Shown here one piece after another: positions 21,666 to 32,997 of a stretch of DNA of 64,000 bases. The notes beneath the pieces are model-generated. The model did no database searches, was not told the DNA's origin, and worked only from the letters and a program-made list of their open reading frames with translations. Made by a program: the position numbers and the translations under genes. Origin of the DNA: Bolinopsis microptera (taxonomy: Eukaryota; Ctenophora; Tentaculata; Lobata; Bolinopsidae); assembly GCF_026151205.1 (NCBI RefSeq), contig NC_087084.1:6441538-6505537 (forward strand), in the 5' to 3' direction. Position 1 is the first letter of the stretch. Each line of letters begins with the position of its first letter.

Positions 21666-21875
21666 TTTTAAGATTTTTACTGTTAACGACTGCTTTTCTT
21701 ACTTACTGTATAAAAAATGGATTTAAAAATCATTTTCTGAAATAAAAAAAAAGTCTTAAAAAATGGAAAAAAATCGGATTTTTGATGGTTTTGAGTGCCT
21801 TCTAGCGTTCATATTAATGTCCGTTCATAATTATGTCCGTTCATTTAATGTCCGTCCAAATAAGGTCCGATAAGG
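21666..21875 (+). mobile_element. 3' fragment of pogo-like transposon at block boundary
   Basis: Matches the right end of the element at 32142-32995, down to the terminal TAATGTCCGTCCAAATAAGG and GGTCCGATAAGG. TA follows (21876-21877), then the first base of the transferase unit (TATCATCAACTT). It marks the exact edge between zinc-finger block and transferase unit. The same fragment is at the same edge in copy 2 (ends 41606). Confidence 0.8.
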
Positions 21876-21912
21876 TATATCATCAACTTCCTACACTTAA
21901 CTTGGGTCTTAT

Positions 21913-24485
21913 GGAAGAGATGTCCCAGAATGGCGAAAGCAGTATTCAAATTGCTGGATTCTCTATGGGAAAGCCAGAGAGTCCCGCTGCAATGGCGAGT
22001 AGGTGAAGCCATTCTGATAGCAAAAACTGAGGATTTAGATGACCCTAGTAAGTTCAGAAACATCACTAAAACAAACACTAGTGGGAAGTTGCAGATGGGA
22101 TTACTAGCGGACAGAATGCTAGAGTATATGGTCAGCAATAGCTACATAGACACGTCTATCCAGAAAGGATTCCTGCGTAAGACACCAGGTTGCCTCGAGC
22201 ATACTCAGGCTCTGATGGAAGAGTTAAAGGATGCCAAATCTAATAGACGACAGATCTTTGCAGTTTGGGTGGACCTAATGAACGCCTACGGCCGGGTTCC
22301 CCACAACTTGATAATATATGCTCTAAGACATTATAAGTTCCCAAACTGGCTCATAGAATATATGTTTAAGTACTATGATGAGCTGATTGTGAGAGTGGTG
22401 ACAAAGGACTGGAAAACAAACTGGTTCTTTTATATGTTAGGTCTTTTTCAGGGCGACCCTCTATTGGTTGTACTGTTCTTAATAGTTTTCAACCTACTAT
22501 TGGATCTCCTGAAAAATCAAAGCGACTTGGTTTACAAGCCGTCTTTTAGTTCTAGCAGCACGTCAAGTCGTGCTTTTGCTGACGACCTAACTCTGATGTC
22601 TCCCAGGCTGGAAAAGATGAAGAAGCTAATAGATGTGATGGAAAGATTTCTTACTTGGTCAAGGAAAATGAAAGCCAAGCCGAGTAAATGCGTATCCCTG
22701 GGGATGAAGGTTATAGATGGAAGGTATGTGTCCTATGACCCTGAAATTTTCATAGATGGAGCTCAAATCCAGTTTATTGGAAATACACCGATGAAGTTTC
22801 TTGGCCATTGGATATATGTGGATCTGGGCCTCAAAGATACCAAGAAGCTGATAGAAGACAAACTGATTACACTGTTTCAGGCAGTGGACGGATCAGGCCT
22901 TAATGGAGTGATGAAATGCTGGATTTACAACAACCTCCTAACCAGCAAGCTCTCCTGGGACCTGATGATCTACAATCTCCCGGTTAGTTTTGTCAAAGAT
23001 CTTGAAGCAATATGTACGAAGTATCTGAAGAAATGGCTAGGTGTAACAAAGACAATTACTGTCAGTGTGCTTTACAGAAATAAGGATTGCTTTGGATTGA
23101 ATCTTAAAAGACTATCGGACTTATACAAGTTCCTTCAGGTGTCCAAAGGTTACTCTCTAAAGAACAGCAAGGATCCTAAAGTTAAGGAGGTCTACGAGCA
23201 CAGGGCCAAGAAACAAGAAGGGAGCAGTCGGTGGGGTTACACTAAGGAGCTGAGTGCTAGAGAAAGAGATCTCTACTTCAGAGAGTTAGTAGGGGTAACA
23301 GTGCAAGGCAGGATGGGCTTGGGATCCAAGCGGAGTGTAGCCAGTGAAAAGGAAAAACTGAAAGAACTGGTATCCCACATCTCAGAGCAGGATATCCTGT
23401 TGACACTGGTAGACAAGGGAGTTCAAGGACAATTCTTAACATGGGAAAACATCATGCAGCTAGACCTAGGTTGGAACAACCTTATTTACAACTACAAGAT
23501 GAGCCCTGCTCTTCTTAAGTTCCACCTCAATGCAACCCATGACGTTGCAAATACTCCAGCAAACATGAGCCTGTGGAACTATGCTGACACAGGACACTGT
23601 CCACTTTGCGGATGGAGACACTGCAACATTAAGCACATTTTGGTAGCTTGCAACTTCTCGCTGAACAACAAACGATAGAATTGGAGGCATGACAACGTGC
23701 TGCGGGTCATTGCGAAATCCCTACTGGATCAAATCGAGAAGTTCAACAACACAGATTTTAAACTTGAAGTTCAGGACTGGACAGGCTTTAAGTCATCTAG
23801 CAGCTGTTACCAAAAACCGAAGACGAAGATGAAAAGAGAGAGCCCTTTTGAGAAAGACCAAGATTGGCAGATTATCTGGGACGAAGATGACCTCCCAGCA
23901 CAGTTCCCCCAGCACATCTACGGAACTGCAGAACGTCCCGATATTGTAGTCTGGTCTGATAAAGGAAAGGTGGTCATATTAGTAGAGTTGACAGTTGGTG
24001 ACGAGAGTAACTTTAGTGACCAAGTAGAACGTAAACAAGCACGTTACAACAGAGAGCTTATTCCTGGGCTGCATGGCAGTGGGTGGAAAGCTCAGCTTTT
24101 TACGGTAGAGGTTGGGTGTAGAGGCTTCTGGCATCATACCTTACCAGCCCTACTAAACTACTTTGGTGTTACAAAGAGAGTAAAGAAAGCAGTGTTCCAA
24201 GAGGCGGCTTTGGTTGCTCTCAGATGTTCCTATGCAATCTGGTTAGCAAGAGAAAACAAGAAGTGGAGTCCCTGCTACAACATCGCAAAAAGACCCACTG
24301 TTCTACCATCAACTGAGTGAGCTGAGTGTTGGGCCCTTAAAACATTGTTTAAAGCCACACCTGGAATCTCAAGTACCAGGATCAGTGATGGAAGCTAAGC
24401 AGATACATAGATGGAGTTGCTATCGAAAGATATAGAACTCAGGTATCCAACATCGTACCTTGATTATATTGTAGTATTTTCTCAC
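21913..24485 (+). mobile_element. 5'-truncated LINE with RT and C-terminal PD-(D/E)XK-type nuclease
   Basis: Units B and C lack this sequence: both read CTTATAATTAAATGGACAAA where unit A is split. The coding frame runs 21930-23678 and, after a single in-frame TAG at 23676, on to 24320 without frameshift. It contains the RT palm (FADDLTLM at about 22570), a C-x2-C-H-x4-H-C knuckle (CPLCGWRHCNIKHILVAC), then a restriction-like endonuclease signature RPDIVVWSDKGKVVILVELT with a later K-x-x-RY. This order (RT, CCHC, nuclease) fits the early-branching LINE clades that use a restriction-like endonuclease. The N-terminal part is missing. Several host bases (AATTAAA) appear lost at the target. Confidence 0.85.
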
Positions 24486-24615
24486 AATGGACAAAAATAT
24501 GCAAAGGCTAGACCCCCTTCAAACGCTTCAGCTTTTAAACAAATCTTACCAATTTGGCTATATTTGGATTTGGTAGTAATTTAACAAAAAAATAGCTATA
24601 ATAGCTATAGCCTTA

Positions 24616-24690
24616 GGGGCTAGGTGGCCTAGTGGTTAGAGCATCCGCCTTCTGCGCAGAAGGTCCAGTTTTCGAACCCCAGTTAAATGA
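24616..24690 (+). repeat. tRNA-derived SINE head (unit A)
   Basis: GGTGGCCTAGTGGTTAGAGC is a good A-box and GGTCCAGTTTTCGAACCCC resembles a B-box, spaced as in a tRNA. The cloverleaf is not complete and the same segment recurs in units B (28636-28710) and C (41780-41852), so it is a SINE rather than a working tRNA gene. Confidence 0.6.
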
Positions 24691-25207
24691 GGAAGGGTAC
24701 CTGTTAAAAGTGCAAGAAACTTCCTAGGATACCCCTTCAGTGCATACTGTACATAGTACTATTAACTATTATTGTATAACTTTGTTTAGTTACAGAATAC
24801 AGACGCGATCGCTGTTGTATATCTTTTACGGTTTTTGCGGAAAGTCGCGTTAAAGTTGATGCCGTGGTGTCAGTAAAATGGCACGGAAAACTATCGTCTC
24901 GCTTTATATAATATATATAGTAAGATGTATTTTTAAAACCATTGTTACTTTGGTACATAGTTTATACTTCATAACATGTGAAGCCATTGAACCTGGACAA
25001 TGGCACATACACGACACACAGTGCTCCATCAGAAGCCCCATTTCAAGGATAATTCTATCACTCCGTGCTTTATTTATATTCTATGTGATTAGTCCCAGAG
25101 CTGGAGTCTGAGGTGTAACCCCAGGAAGCCACTCCTGTGCACTGATTAGGAGAGAATAAAACCTAAACGTAAATCAGATTCCAGTCTAATAATTGTACCC
25201 AAGTTAA

Positions 25208-25620
25208 AGGGGGGGGGGGGGGGGGGGGGGTGGATTTTTTTTGCGAAACTTGGTTTCGAGATAGCAGTTGACCAACAAACTAGAACCGCGCCGGTGACCG
25301 AACTTTTGAGGGGGTCCCGGACCCCAACCGCCAAACGGTGCCCGCGGGGCAGCCACGCCCATATTTGGTCCAAATTAGGCCTAATTTAGCCAAATACCCT
25401 GAACATGCGTAAAACCCAGATTTAAGGTGCTCTACTTGTAGCTAGTAGTCCCCTGAACTCGTATATGAAATGTCATCAAGATTGGACAAAAAATAACGGA
25501 GTTATCAGCTAAAAACTATATGCCCATATTTGGGCATACGCACCTAATTTGATCGATTTTGGCCCATAAATTAGTCAAATATCGTTATTTTTGATATTGG
25601 TATTTTTAACCCATTATAAT
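25208..25620 (+). repeat. Dispersed G-tract repeat, unit A copy
   Basis: A run of about 24 G, then a conserved segment of about 390 bp (GGTTTCGAGATAGCAGTTGA, GGGGGTCCCGGACCCC, GGTGCCCGCGGGGCAGCC, CATATTTGGGCATACGCACC). Other copies lie at 28987 and 42370, plus two diverged ones in opposite orientation at 47258-47440 and 47700-48020. The family is not identified. Confidence 0.75.
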
Positions 25621-26067
25621 GATCATTGAAGCGCTTCAATAACCACAGCAAGGATCAAAGAAAGCAGTTTAATGGTAAATGCAGAAATTGACTGATGGAC
25701 GATGGAATTCTGTGCCCACTACTAACGGACCGACATCATAGTACATCACTAAATTGATATATCACTTAAACTTTAATTTAGCGATCACATCTCATCTGCT
25801 GTTTGATCTTTAACCATCAGAGAATATCCAGAAAATTGTTGACCGTGATTAATGGTAGAGTTATTCTCATGATATCAGTAGGGACTCACTGTCGATGACA
25901 TGCTTGTTCTCCAATTCCATGTGGTATTATTTATTAATTATTATGTGTACATTATTTATTATACCGTCCCCACCGGAGGTGGTGCACTTATTTGAACAAT
26001 AAAATTACATAGCATTAACCATTACGAAATTGTGTTTTCAGTGATTGTGATATTTGACGTTGCTAAT

Positions 26068-27915
26068 ATGGAACGTGGATGCCATAATCTTAGTTCAAAA
26101 CTTGGATACATACTTATCGTAACCTATTTGTCTTTTCTCGTATTTTTATTTTGCCAAAGTCTTATCCAACGTGACAAAGGAGCACACGTGTCCTTATCAA
26201 CTGATGTGGACTCTGTGCAAGCAGTGTCGGAACTACAATCCCATCAGTTGCGTTCATTGGGAGGAAGTGAAGGATCTAACAGTAGCGCAGGTGTCATAGA
26301 GAATGCCTTGAAGGAAGTTTCAAACAATTCGGCAGCGGCTGTTATTAGGAAGCAACATGAGTTTAAAGCGATTACTATAACTACCACTACCACTTCCCAA
26401 ACCGATAATATAGCTAATACTACTGCCACTACTTCTAAAACTGTCTCACCGAGCGACAAAGTAAAGCAATCAGCAAGCTTTTCTCACAAATTGAAATATC
26501 GTCTCCAATTTCCCGACAAAGGCTTGTGTGTTGGCATTTCCAAATTAAAGAGACTTACACTGTCTTTTTGTAAACCGGTTAAACAACAAGCTTTCTACCA
26601 CATCAACAGATTTCTGAGATCTGTAGAATTTTCACTTTGTGTCGGTTTGGCGGGATTCAACAACTCTACCTCTGGTGACAGTCTGACACTGCTAGATTGT
26701 ACACAAGCAATCAGTTTGAACTTAGAAAAAGCCTTTTTCTAAGTTTTTTTTAGAGATAATGTGTACACACAGACGACCGCGTAATATGCGGGATCTATAT
26801 ATCAAAAAGGTAGACTCATCTACAGGGATGATCAAGCAGATGGTCGTGGAGTACTCTGCATTGCTCCCGAAGGAGGTGGAGGCATATGGTTGGGAAAGAA
26901 AATAGTTCTGACTAAAAAATGTAAAAAATATGCATCGCAGATTGATCTCCTTGAGGAAAGTGCATTTCTACGTGACAGAGCAGCGCTTTTAATGCCGTCT
27001 GGAGATAAGTCTTGTGATTCGCCATCCAATAACCGACCACCAATGGCTAAGCTCTTACCTGAGATACAAGTTGAAAGATGCAAAATATTATCTGAATGTG
27101 TAACTGTGGTGGTGAAGACAGCACGGAGACCTCTCCTGGTTCTCAGACTTGCAGAATCAATAAAAACAGTACTCAATCAGGATCTTCCGATGATAGTGAT
27201 CGATGATGGCCCCAACCCGCATCCCTCGGATATCGTGGCCAAAATTTCCCGATTCCCAAATATAAATTACGTTATAAATGAAAGTAGGGATCTTGGAATT
27301 AGTGAAGGCAGAATGATAGGAGTTAACATGGTAACGACAAAATACTTTGTAAACATGGACGACGACAATGTGGTCACAGAATCGTGGGACGCCGCTAAAA
27401 TCGTAGAACTACTCGATACAACTGACTTATCTTTAGTGGGTGGGAGAACCGACTCGATGGACTGGCCTGGGTTTATGGAATTTGGTTGTGACCAATCAAA
27501 ACCAACTCTTAACCATTATTCGAGATCCTGCAGGATTGCTAACCAGAGCTTGCCTTTCTTTCCAGATTGTTTGCGATGCGATCTGACCAGTAACAGTTTC
27601 ATGGCAAAGACAAAAGATATTCTTGAAGTTGGTGGTTGGAGCAAGGAGCTAAAAGTACACGAACATCAGGATATTTTCTTGAGATTGAAAGCTGCTAGCA
27701 AGAAAGTTGTCTGGTGTCCTAAATTCCATGTTTTAAATTTGCACATTAACAATGATGATACAACTGTTATCGACAATGCTTACGAAAAGCTGAGATACGG
27801 TAGAGAGTGGCAGATGAAGAAGGTATTTGAGAATCATTGGAATGTTAAATACTACAAATTATTTACGGGAAGCATGGAGGAATGGCCTAACACATGGGAA
27901 AACGACAAATATTAA
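26068..27915 (+). pseudogene. B4GALNT-like glycosyltransferase, copy A (interrupted)
   Basis: Same gene as the intact copy at 29820-31592. The first ATG in frame is 26068, just after a likely acceptor (TTTTCAG). Compared with copy B a 78-bp net insertion lies at about 26732-26809, flanked by AAAAAG on both sides. It puts a stop codon (at 26740) after LNLEKAFF. The catalytic half then stays open from 26890 to 27915. Unless the insertion is spliced out, the product loses its catalytic domain. Substitutions elsewhere are few, so the break is recent. Confidence 0.85.
26732..26803. mobile_element. Small insertion in transferase copy A
   Basis: Bounded by AAAAAG direct repeats. The core AGATAATGTGTACACACAGA and CGACCGCGTAATATGCGGGA recurs in the opposite orientation at 43925-43975, where transferase copy C is cut off. 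It is probably a short mobile or foldback element. Confidence 0.6.
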
Positions 27916-28986
27916 CGAGAGGTCAAAATTGAAAATACTTGCAAGTTTAGAGCTTACTTACAGTTATTTTGAATGGATACTATTAAGATCATGTAACATA
28001 AAGTGACTCTGCAGGGTTTTGATCTTTAGAACCGTTATCCCCATGTTATAAGTAATATCCTTAAAAGGTTGGAAACATCTGGTATTCATGAATACAAAAT
28101 TTAAATTGATAAAATGAGTTTTGGGTTCAAGCACAATATTGACGTTCCGTTTTCTATCACGATATCTTAATTTAGTTTGCTGTGTTTTACCTTGAAAATA
28201 TCAAATCAACCAAGAAAATCTTTACAATTAAAACGGCTGCGTAAAAACTTTAAAGTGCCACCGAAACTAAATGCCGAGTTTTAACTGCCTTAAAGTTAAC
28301 CTCTGTTGGAATTCTGAGCGTCAGTTTTAGTCATGACAAAATTCTTGTCGGCATTTCCATATAACCTCAGCTGTAATCTAAAGCTGTTGCCCTACTATTG
28401 CAACAGATAATATTCAACCATGTTTCAAGCAAAATTATACTCCTTTGGCTTTACAGAGAAGTATATCATCAACTTCCTACACTTAACTTGGGTCTTATAA
28501 TTAAATGGACAAAAATATGCAAAGGCTAGACCCCCTTCAAACGCTTCAGCTTTTAAACAAATCTTACCAATTTGGCTATATTTGGATTTGGTAGTAATTT
28601 AACAAAAAAATAGCTATAATAGCTATAGCCTTAGGGGTTAGGTGGCCTAGTGGTAAGTGGTTAGAGCATCTGCTTTCTGCGCAGAAGGTCCAGTGTTCAA
28701 ACCCCAGTTAAATGAGGAAGGGTATACCTGATAAAAGTGCAAGAAACTTCCTAGGATACCCCTTCAGTGCATACTGTACATAGTACTATTAACTATTATT
28801 GTATAACTTTGTTTAGTTACAGAATACAGACGCGATCGCAGTTGTATATCTTTTACGGTTTTTGCGGAAAGTCGCGTTAAAGTTGATGCCGTGGCGTCAG
28901 TAAAATGGCACGGAAAACTATCGTCTCGCTTTATATAATATATATAGTAAGATGTATTTTTAAAACCATTGTTACTTTGGTACATA

Positions 28987-29345
28987 GGGGGGGGGGGGGT
29001 GGATTATTTTGCGAAACTTGGTTTCGAGATAGCAGTTGACCAACAAACTAGAACCGCGCCGGTGACCGAACTTTTGAGGGGGTCCCGGACCCCAACCGCC
29101 AAACGGTGCCCGCGGGGCAGCCACGCCCATATTTGGTCCAAATTAGGCCTAATTTAGCCAAATACCCTGAACATGCGTAAAACCCAGATTTAAGGTGCTC
29201 TACTTGTAGCTCGTATATGAAATGTTATCAAGATTGGACAAAAAATAACGGAGTTATCATCTAAAAACTATATGCCCATATTTGGGCATACGCACCTAAT
29301 TTGATCGATTTTGGCCCATAAATTAGTCAAATATCGTTATTTTTG
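28987..29345 (+). repeat. Dispersed G-tract repeat, unit B copy
   Basis: Same family as 25208. A roughly 220-bp stretch present in unit A between TTGGTACATAG and the G tract is missing here, so the G tract follows TACATA directly. Confidence 0.7.
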
Positions 29346-29819
29346 ATATTGGTATTTTTAACCCATTATAATGATCATTGAAGCGCTTCAATAACCACAG
29401 CAAGGATCAAAGAAAGCAGTTTAATGGTAAATGCAGAAATTGACTGATGGACGATGGAATTCTGTGCCCACTACTAACGGACCGACATCATAGTACATCA
29501 CTAAATTGATATATCACTTAAACTTTAATTTAGCGATCACATCTCATCTGCTGTTTGATCTTTAACCATCAGAGAATATCCTGAAAATTGTTGACCGTGA
29601 TTAATGGTAGAGTTATTCTCATGATATCAGTAGGGACTCACTGTCGATGACATGCTTGTTCTCCAATTCCATGTGGTATTATTTATTAATTATTGTGTGT
29701 ATATTATTTATTATACCGTCCCCACCGGAGGTGGTGCACTTATTTGAACAATAAAATTACATAGCATTAACCATTACGAAATTGTGTTTTCAGTGATTGT
29801 GATATTTGACGTTGCTAAT

Positions 29820-31592
29820 ATGGAACGTGGATGCCATAATCTTAGTTCAAAACTTGGATACATACTTATCGTAACCTATTTGTCTTTTCTCGTATTTTTA
29901 TTTTGCCAAAGTCTTATCCAACGTGACAAAGGAGCACACGTGTCCTTATCAACTGATGTGGACTCTGTTCAAGCAGTGTCGGAACTACAATCCAATCAGT
30001 TGCGTTCATTGGGAGGAAGTGAAGGATCTAACAGTAGCGCAGGTGTCATAGAGAATGCCTTGAAGGAAGTTTCAAACAATTCGGCAGCGGCTGTTATTAG
30101 GAAGCAACATGAGTTTAAAGCGATTACTATAACTACTACTACCACTTCCCAAACCGATACTACTATAGCTAATACTACTGCCACTACTTCTAAAACTGTC
30201 TCACCGAGCGACAAAGTAAAGCAATCAGCAAGCTTTTCTCACAAATTGAAATATCGTCTCCAATTTCCCGACAAAGGCTTGTGTGTTGGCATTTCCAAAT
30301 TAAAGAGACTTACACTGTCTTTTTGTAATCCGGTTAAACAACAAGCTTTCTACCACATCAACGGATTTCTGAGATCTGTAGAATTTTCACTTTGTGTCGG
30401 TTTGGCGGGATTCAACAACTCTACCTCTGGTGACAGTCTGACACTCCTAGATTGTACACAAGCAATCAGTTTGAACTTAGAAAAAGGTAGACTCATCTAC
30501 AGGGATGATCAAGCAGATGGTCGTGGAGTACTCTGCATTGCTCCCGAAGGAGGTGGAGGCATATGGTTGGGAAAGAAAATAGTTCTGACTAAAAAATGTA
30601 AAAAAGATGCATCGCAGATTGATCTCCTTGAGGAAAGTGCATTTCTACGTGACAGAGCAGCGCTTTTAATGCCGTCTGGAGATAAGTCTTGTGATTCGCC
30701 ATCCAATAACCGACCACCAATGGCTAAGCTCTTACCTGAGATACAAGTTGAAAGATGCAAAATATTATCTGAATGTGTAACTGTGGTGGTGAAGACAGCA
30801 CGGAGACCTCTCCTGGTTCTCAGACTTGCAGAATCAATAAAAACAGTACTCAATCAGGATCTTCCGATGATAGTGATCGATGATGGCCCCAACCCGCATC
30901 CCTCGGATATCGTGGCCAAAATTTCCCGATTCCCAAATATAAATTACGTTATAAATGAAAGTAGGGATCTTGGAATTAGTGAAGGCAGAATGATAGGAGT
31001 TAACATGGTAACGACAAAATACTTTGTAAACATGGACGACGACAATGTGGTCACAGAATCGTGGGACGCCGCTAAAATCGTAGAACTACTCGATACAACT
31101 GACTTATCTTTAGTGGGTGGGAGAACCGACTCGATGGACTGGCCTGGGTTTATGGAATTTGGTTGTGACCAATCAAAACCAACTCTTAACCATTATTCGA
31201 GATCCTGCAGGATTGCTAACCAGAGCTTGCCTTTCTTTCCAGATTGTTTGCGATGCGATCTGACCAGTAACAGTTTCATGGCAAAGACAAAAGATATTCT
31301 TGAAGTTGGTGGTTGGAGCAAGGAGCTAAAAGTACACGAACATCAGGATATTTTCTTGAGATTGAAAGCTGCTAGCAAGAAAGTTGTCTGGTGTCCTAAA
31401 TTCCATGTTTTAAATTTGTACATTAACAATGATGATACAACTGTTATCGACGATGCTTACGAAAAGCTGAGATACGGTAGAGAGTGGCAGATGAAGAAGG
31501 TATTTGAGAATCATTGGAATGTTAAATACTACAAATTATTTACGGGAAGCATGGAGAAATGGCCTAACACAAGGGAAAACGACAAATATTAA
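29820..31592 (+). CDS. Beta-1,4-N-acetylgalactosaminyltransferase-like protein, copy B (intact)
   Basis: 590 aa from the first in-frame ATG, which follows a likely splice acceptor at 29790, so a non-coding exon may precede it. It is a type II Golgi protein: a short cytoplasmic N-terminus, one membrane segment LGYILIVTYLSFLVFLFC (about residues 12-29), a Ser/Thr-rich stem, then a GT-A fold region from about residue 320. That region looks like GT12 (B4GALNT1/2): VTVVVKTARRPLLVLRLAES, IVIDDG, a metal-binding MDDDN at about residues 405-409, DLSLVGGRTD, and HEHQDIFLRL for the catalytic acidic/H region. Such enzymes add GalNAc beta-1,4 to glycolipid or glycoprotein acceptors. The acceptor is unknown. 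It is the only whole copy of three in the window. Confidence 0.82.
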   Translation: MERGCHNLSSKLGYILIVTYLSFLVFLFCQSLIQRDKGAHVSLSTDVDSVQAVSELQSNQLRSLGGSEGSNSSAGVIENALKEVSNNSAAAVIRKQHEFKAITITTTTTSQTDTTIANTTATTSKTVSPSDKVKQSASFSHKLKYRLQFPDKGLCVGISKLKRLTLSFCNPVKQQAFYHINGFLRSVEFSLCVGLAGFNNSTSGDSLTLLDCTQAISLNLEKGRLIYRDDQADGRGVLCIAPEGGGGIWLGKKIVLTKKCKKDASQIDLLEESAFLRDRAALLMPSGDKSCDSPSNNRPPMAKLLPEIQVERCKILSECVTVVVKTARRPLLVLRLAESIKTVLNQDLPMIVIDDGPNPHPSDIVAKISRFPNINYVINESRDLGISEGRMIGVNMVTTKYFVNMDDDNVVTESWDAAKIVELLDTTDLSLVGGRTDSMDWPGFMEFGCDQSKPTLNHYSRSCRIANQSLPFFPDCLRCDLTSNSFMAKTKDILEVGGWSKELKVHEHQDIFLRLKAASKKVVWCPKFHVLNLYINNDDTTVIDDAYEKLRYGREWQMKKVFENHWNVKYYKLFTGSMEKWPNTRENDKY

Positions 31593-32141
31593 CGAGAGGT
31601 CAAAATTGAAAATACTTGCAAGTTTAGAGCTTACTTACAGTTATTTTGAATGGATACTATTAAGATCATGTAACATAAAGTGACTCTGCAGGGTTTTGAT
31701 CTTTAGAACCGTTATCCCCATGTTATAAGTAATATCCTTAAAAGGTTGGAAACATCTGGTATTCATGAATACAAAATTTAAATTGATAAAATGAGTTTTG
31801 GGTTCAAGCACAATATTGACGTTCCGTTTTCTATCACGATATCTTAATTTAGTTTGCTGTGTTTTACCTTGAAAATATCAAATCAACCAAGAAAATCTTT
31901 ACAATTAAAACGGCTGCGTAAAAACTTTAAAGTGCCACCGAAACTAAATGCTGAGTTTTAACTGCCTTAAAGTTAACCTCTGTTGGAATTCTGAGCGTCA
32001 GTTTTAGTCATGACAAAATTCTTGTCGGCATTTCCATATAACCTCAGCTGTTATCTAAAAACTGTTGCTCTACTATTGCAACAGATAATATTCAACCATG
32101 TTTCAAGCAAAATTATACTCCTTTGGCTTTACAGAGAAGTA
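31593..32141. other. 3' flank of transferase B
   Basis: Nearly identical to 27916-28463 after copy A. No gene. It ends exactly at the pogo-like insertion target TA. Confidence 0.6.
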
Positions 32142-32995
32142 CCTTATCGGACATTATTTGGACGGACATTACTTGAACGCTGGAGGCCCTAGCGTTCATC
32201 TTAATGTCCGTTCAAATAAAGTCCGTTCAATTAATGTCCGTCCAAGTTAAAGTCCGTTGAAATTTTTTCAAAAATTTTTCCATTTCGAACTTTTTGTCCA
32301 GAATATGACAACTTTGAGAACTTTATTGTGCCGTAAGTTAACGACGGAAAGGTTCTCCTTGGTCTGCCGGAGGCACAGAAAACTTTACTAGTATATGATG
32401 TTTTCAAGGGTCACTTGGCGGAAAAAAGTCAACGAAATTATGGCACTCAACAACATAGTTCATGAGCTAGTCCCCGCCAACATGACAAACTTGTTCCAGC
32501 CTCTAGATATTACGGTAAATCGTGTTGCCAAGGACATTGTCCGACGTTGTTATAGTTCATATTACTGAGGGGAGGTTATGAAACAGTGCTAGGAAAGCTC
32601 CACGTGATGTTAAGGTTAACCTAAAGTTGTCTAAGATAAAACCACTTCACGCCGAATGGCTTGTAAAAGTTAACAATGAAATGCAGGACCGGGGTAGTTT
32701 GATAAAAAAGGTTTCCACAAAGCTAGAAATCACTGATGCTTGTTTAAGCATGGACTATTTCATGCACGAAAACCCATTTAATGAGGATGATATGTGATAT
32801 TAGACACTGATCATGTACACATATTTTAACATTTTTACTGCTTAATGACTGCTTTTCTTACTTACTGTATAAAAAATGGATTAAAAAATCATTTCGGATT
32901 TTTGATGGTTTTGAATGCCTTCGAGCGTTCATATTAATGTCCGTTCACAATTATGTCCGTTCATGTAATGTCCGTCCAAATAAGGTCCGATAAGG
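32142..32995 (+). mobile_element. Pogo/Tc1-like DNA transposon, 854 bp, defective
   Basis: Flanked by TA on both sides (32140-32141, 32996-32997). Inverted ends: CCTTATCGGACATTATTTGG on the left, and CCTTATCGGACCTTATTTGG read from the right on the other strand. It encodes pieces of a DDE transposase of pogo/Tigger type: VPANMTNLFQPLDITVNRVA near 32471 and a C-terminal piece ending NPFNEDDM at about 32798. The frame is interrupted and the catalytic N-terminal part is missing. GTCCG motifs repeat inside both ends. Confidence 0.85.
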
Positions 32996-32997
32996 TA

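Larger units (their letters stand above)
15345..21877. repeat. Segmental duplication, zinc-finger block copy 1
   Basis: Sequence from TTTACATTTAATC near 15347 to the pogo-like end at 21875 recurs almost unchanged at about 35880-41608, same orientation, roughly 20.5 kb downstream. Copy 1 differs by a 762-bp MULE insertion, one extra 84-bp finger unit, one fewer acidic N-terminal repeat in gene A, a 1-nt deletion and scattered substitutions. Both copies contain zinc-finger genes A and B on the minus strand. Confidence 0.92.
21878..28463. repeat. Transferase tandem unit A
   Basis: From TATCATCAACTTCC at 21878 to TTACAGAGAAGTA at 28463. The next base starts unit B with the same TATCATCAACTTCC, so A and B are head-to-tail. 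Unit A is longer because of the LINE at 21913-24485. A third, truncated unit begins at 41609. Confidence 0.88.
28464..32141. repeat. Transferase tandem unit B
   Basis: Direct tandem copy of unit A without the LINE and without the 78-bp insertion. It ends at a TA (32140-32141) that is also the left target of the pogo-like element. It contains SINE and G-tract repeat copies at the corresponding places. Confidence 0.88.

Noticed and set aside
24616-24690. Functional tRNA gene
   Set aside because: A-box and B-box words are present, but the stems do not pair fully and the segment is repeated as part of a larger dispersed sequence.
26032-26067. Upstream start for the transferase at a GTG before the first ATG
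   Set aside because: The 12 extra codons cross a TTTTCAG acceptor and lack an ATG. The first ATG at 26068 (and 29820, 43266) fits a type II membrane protein.
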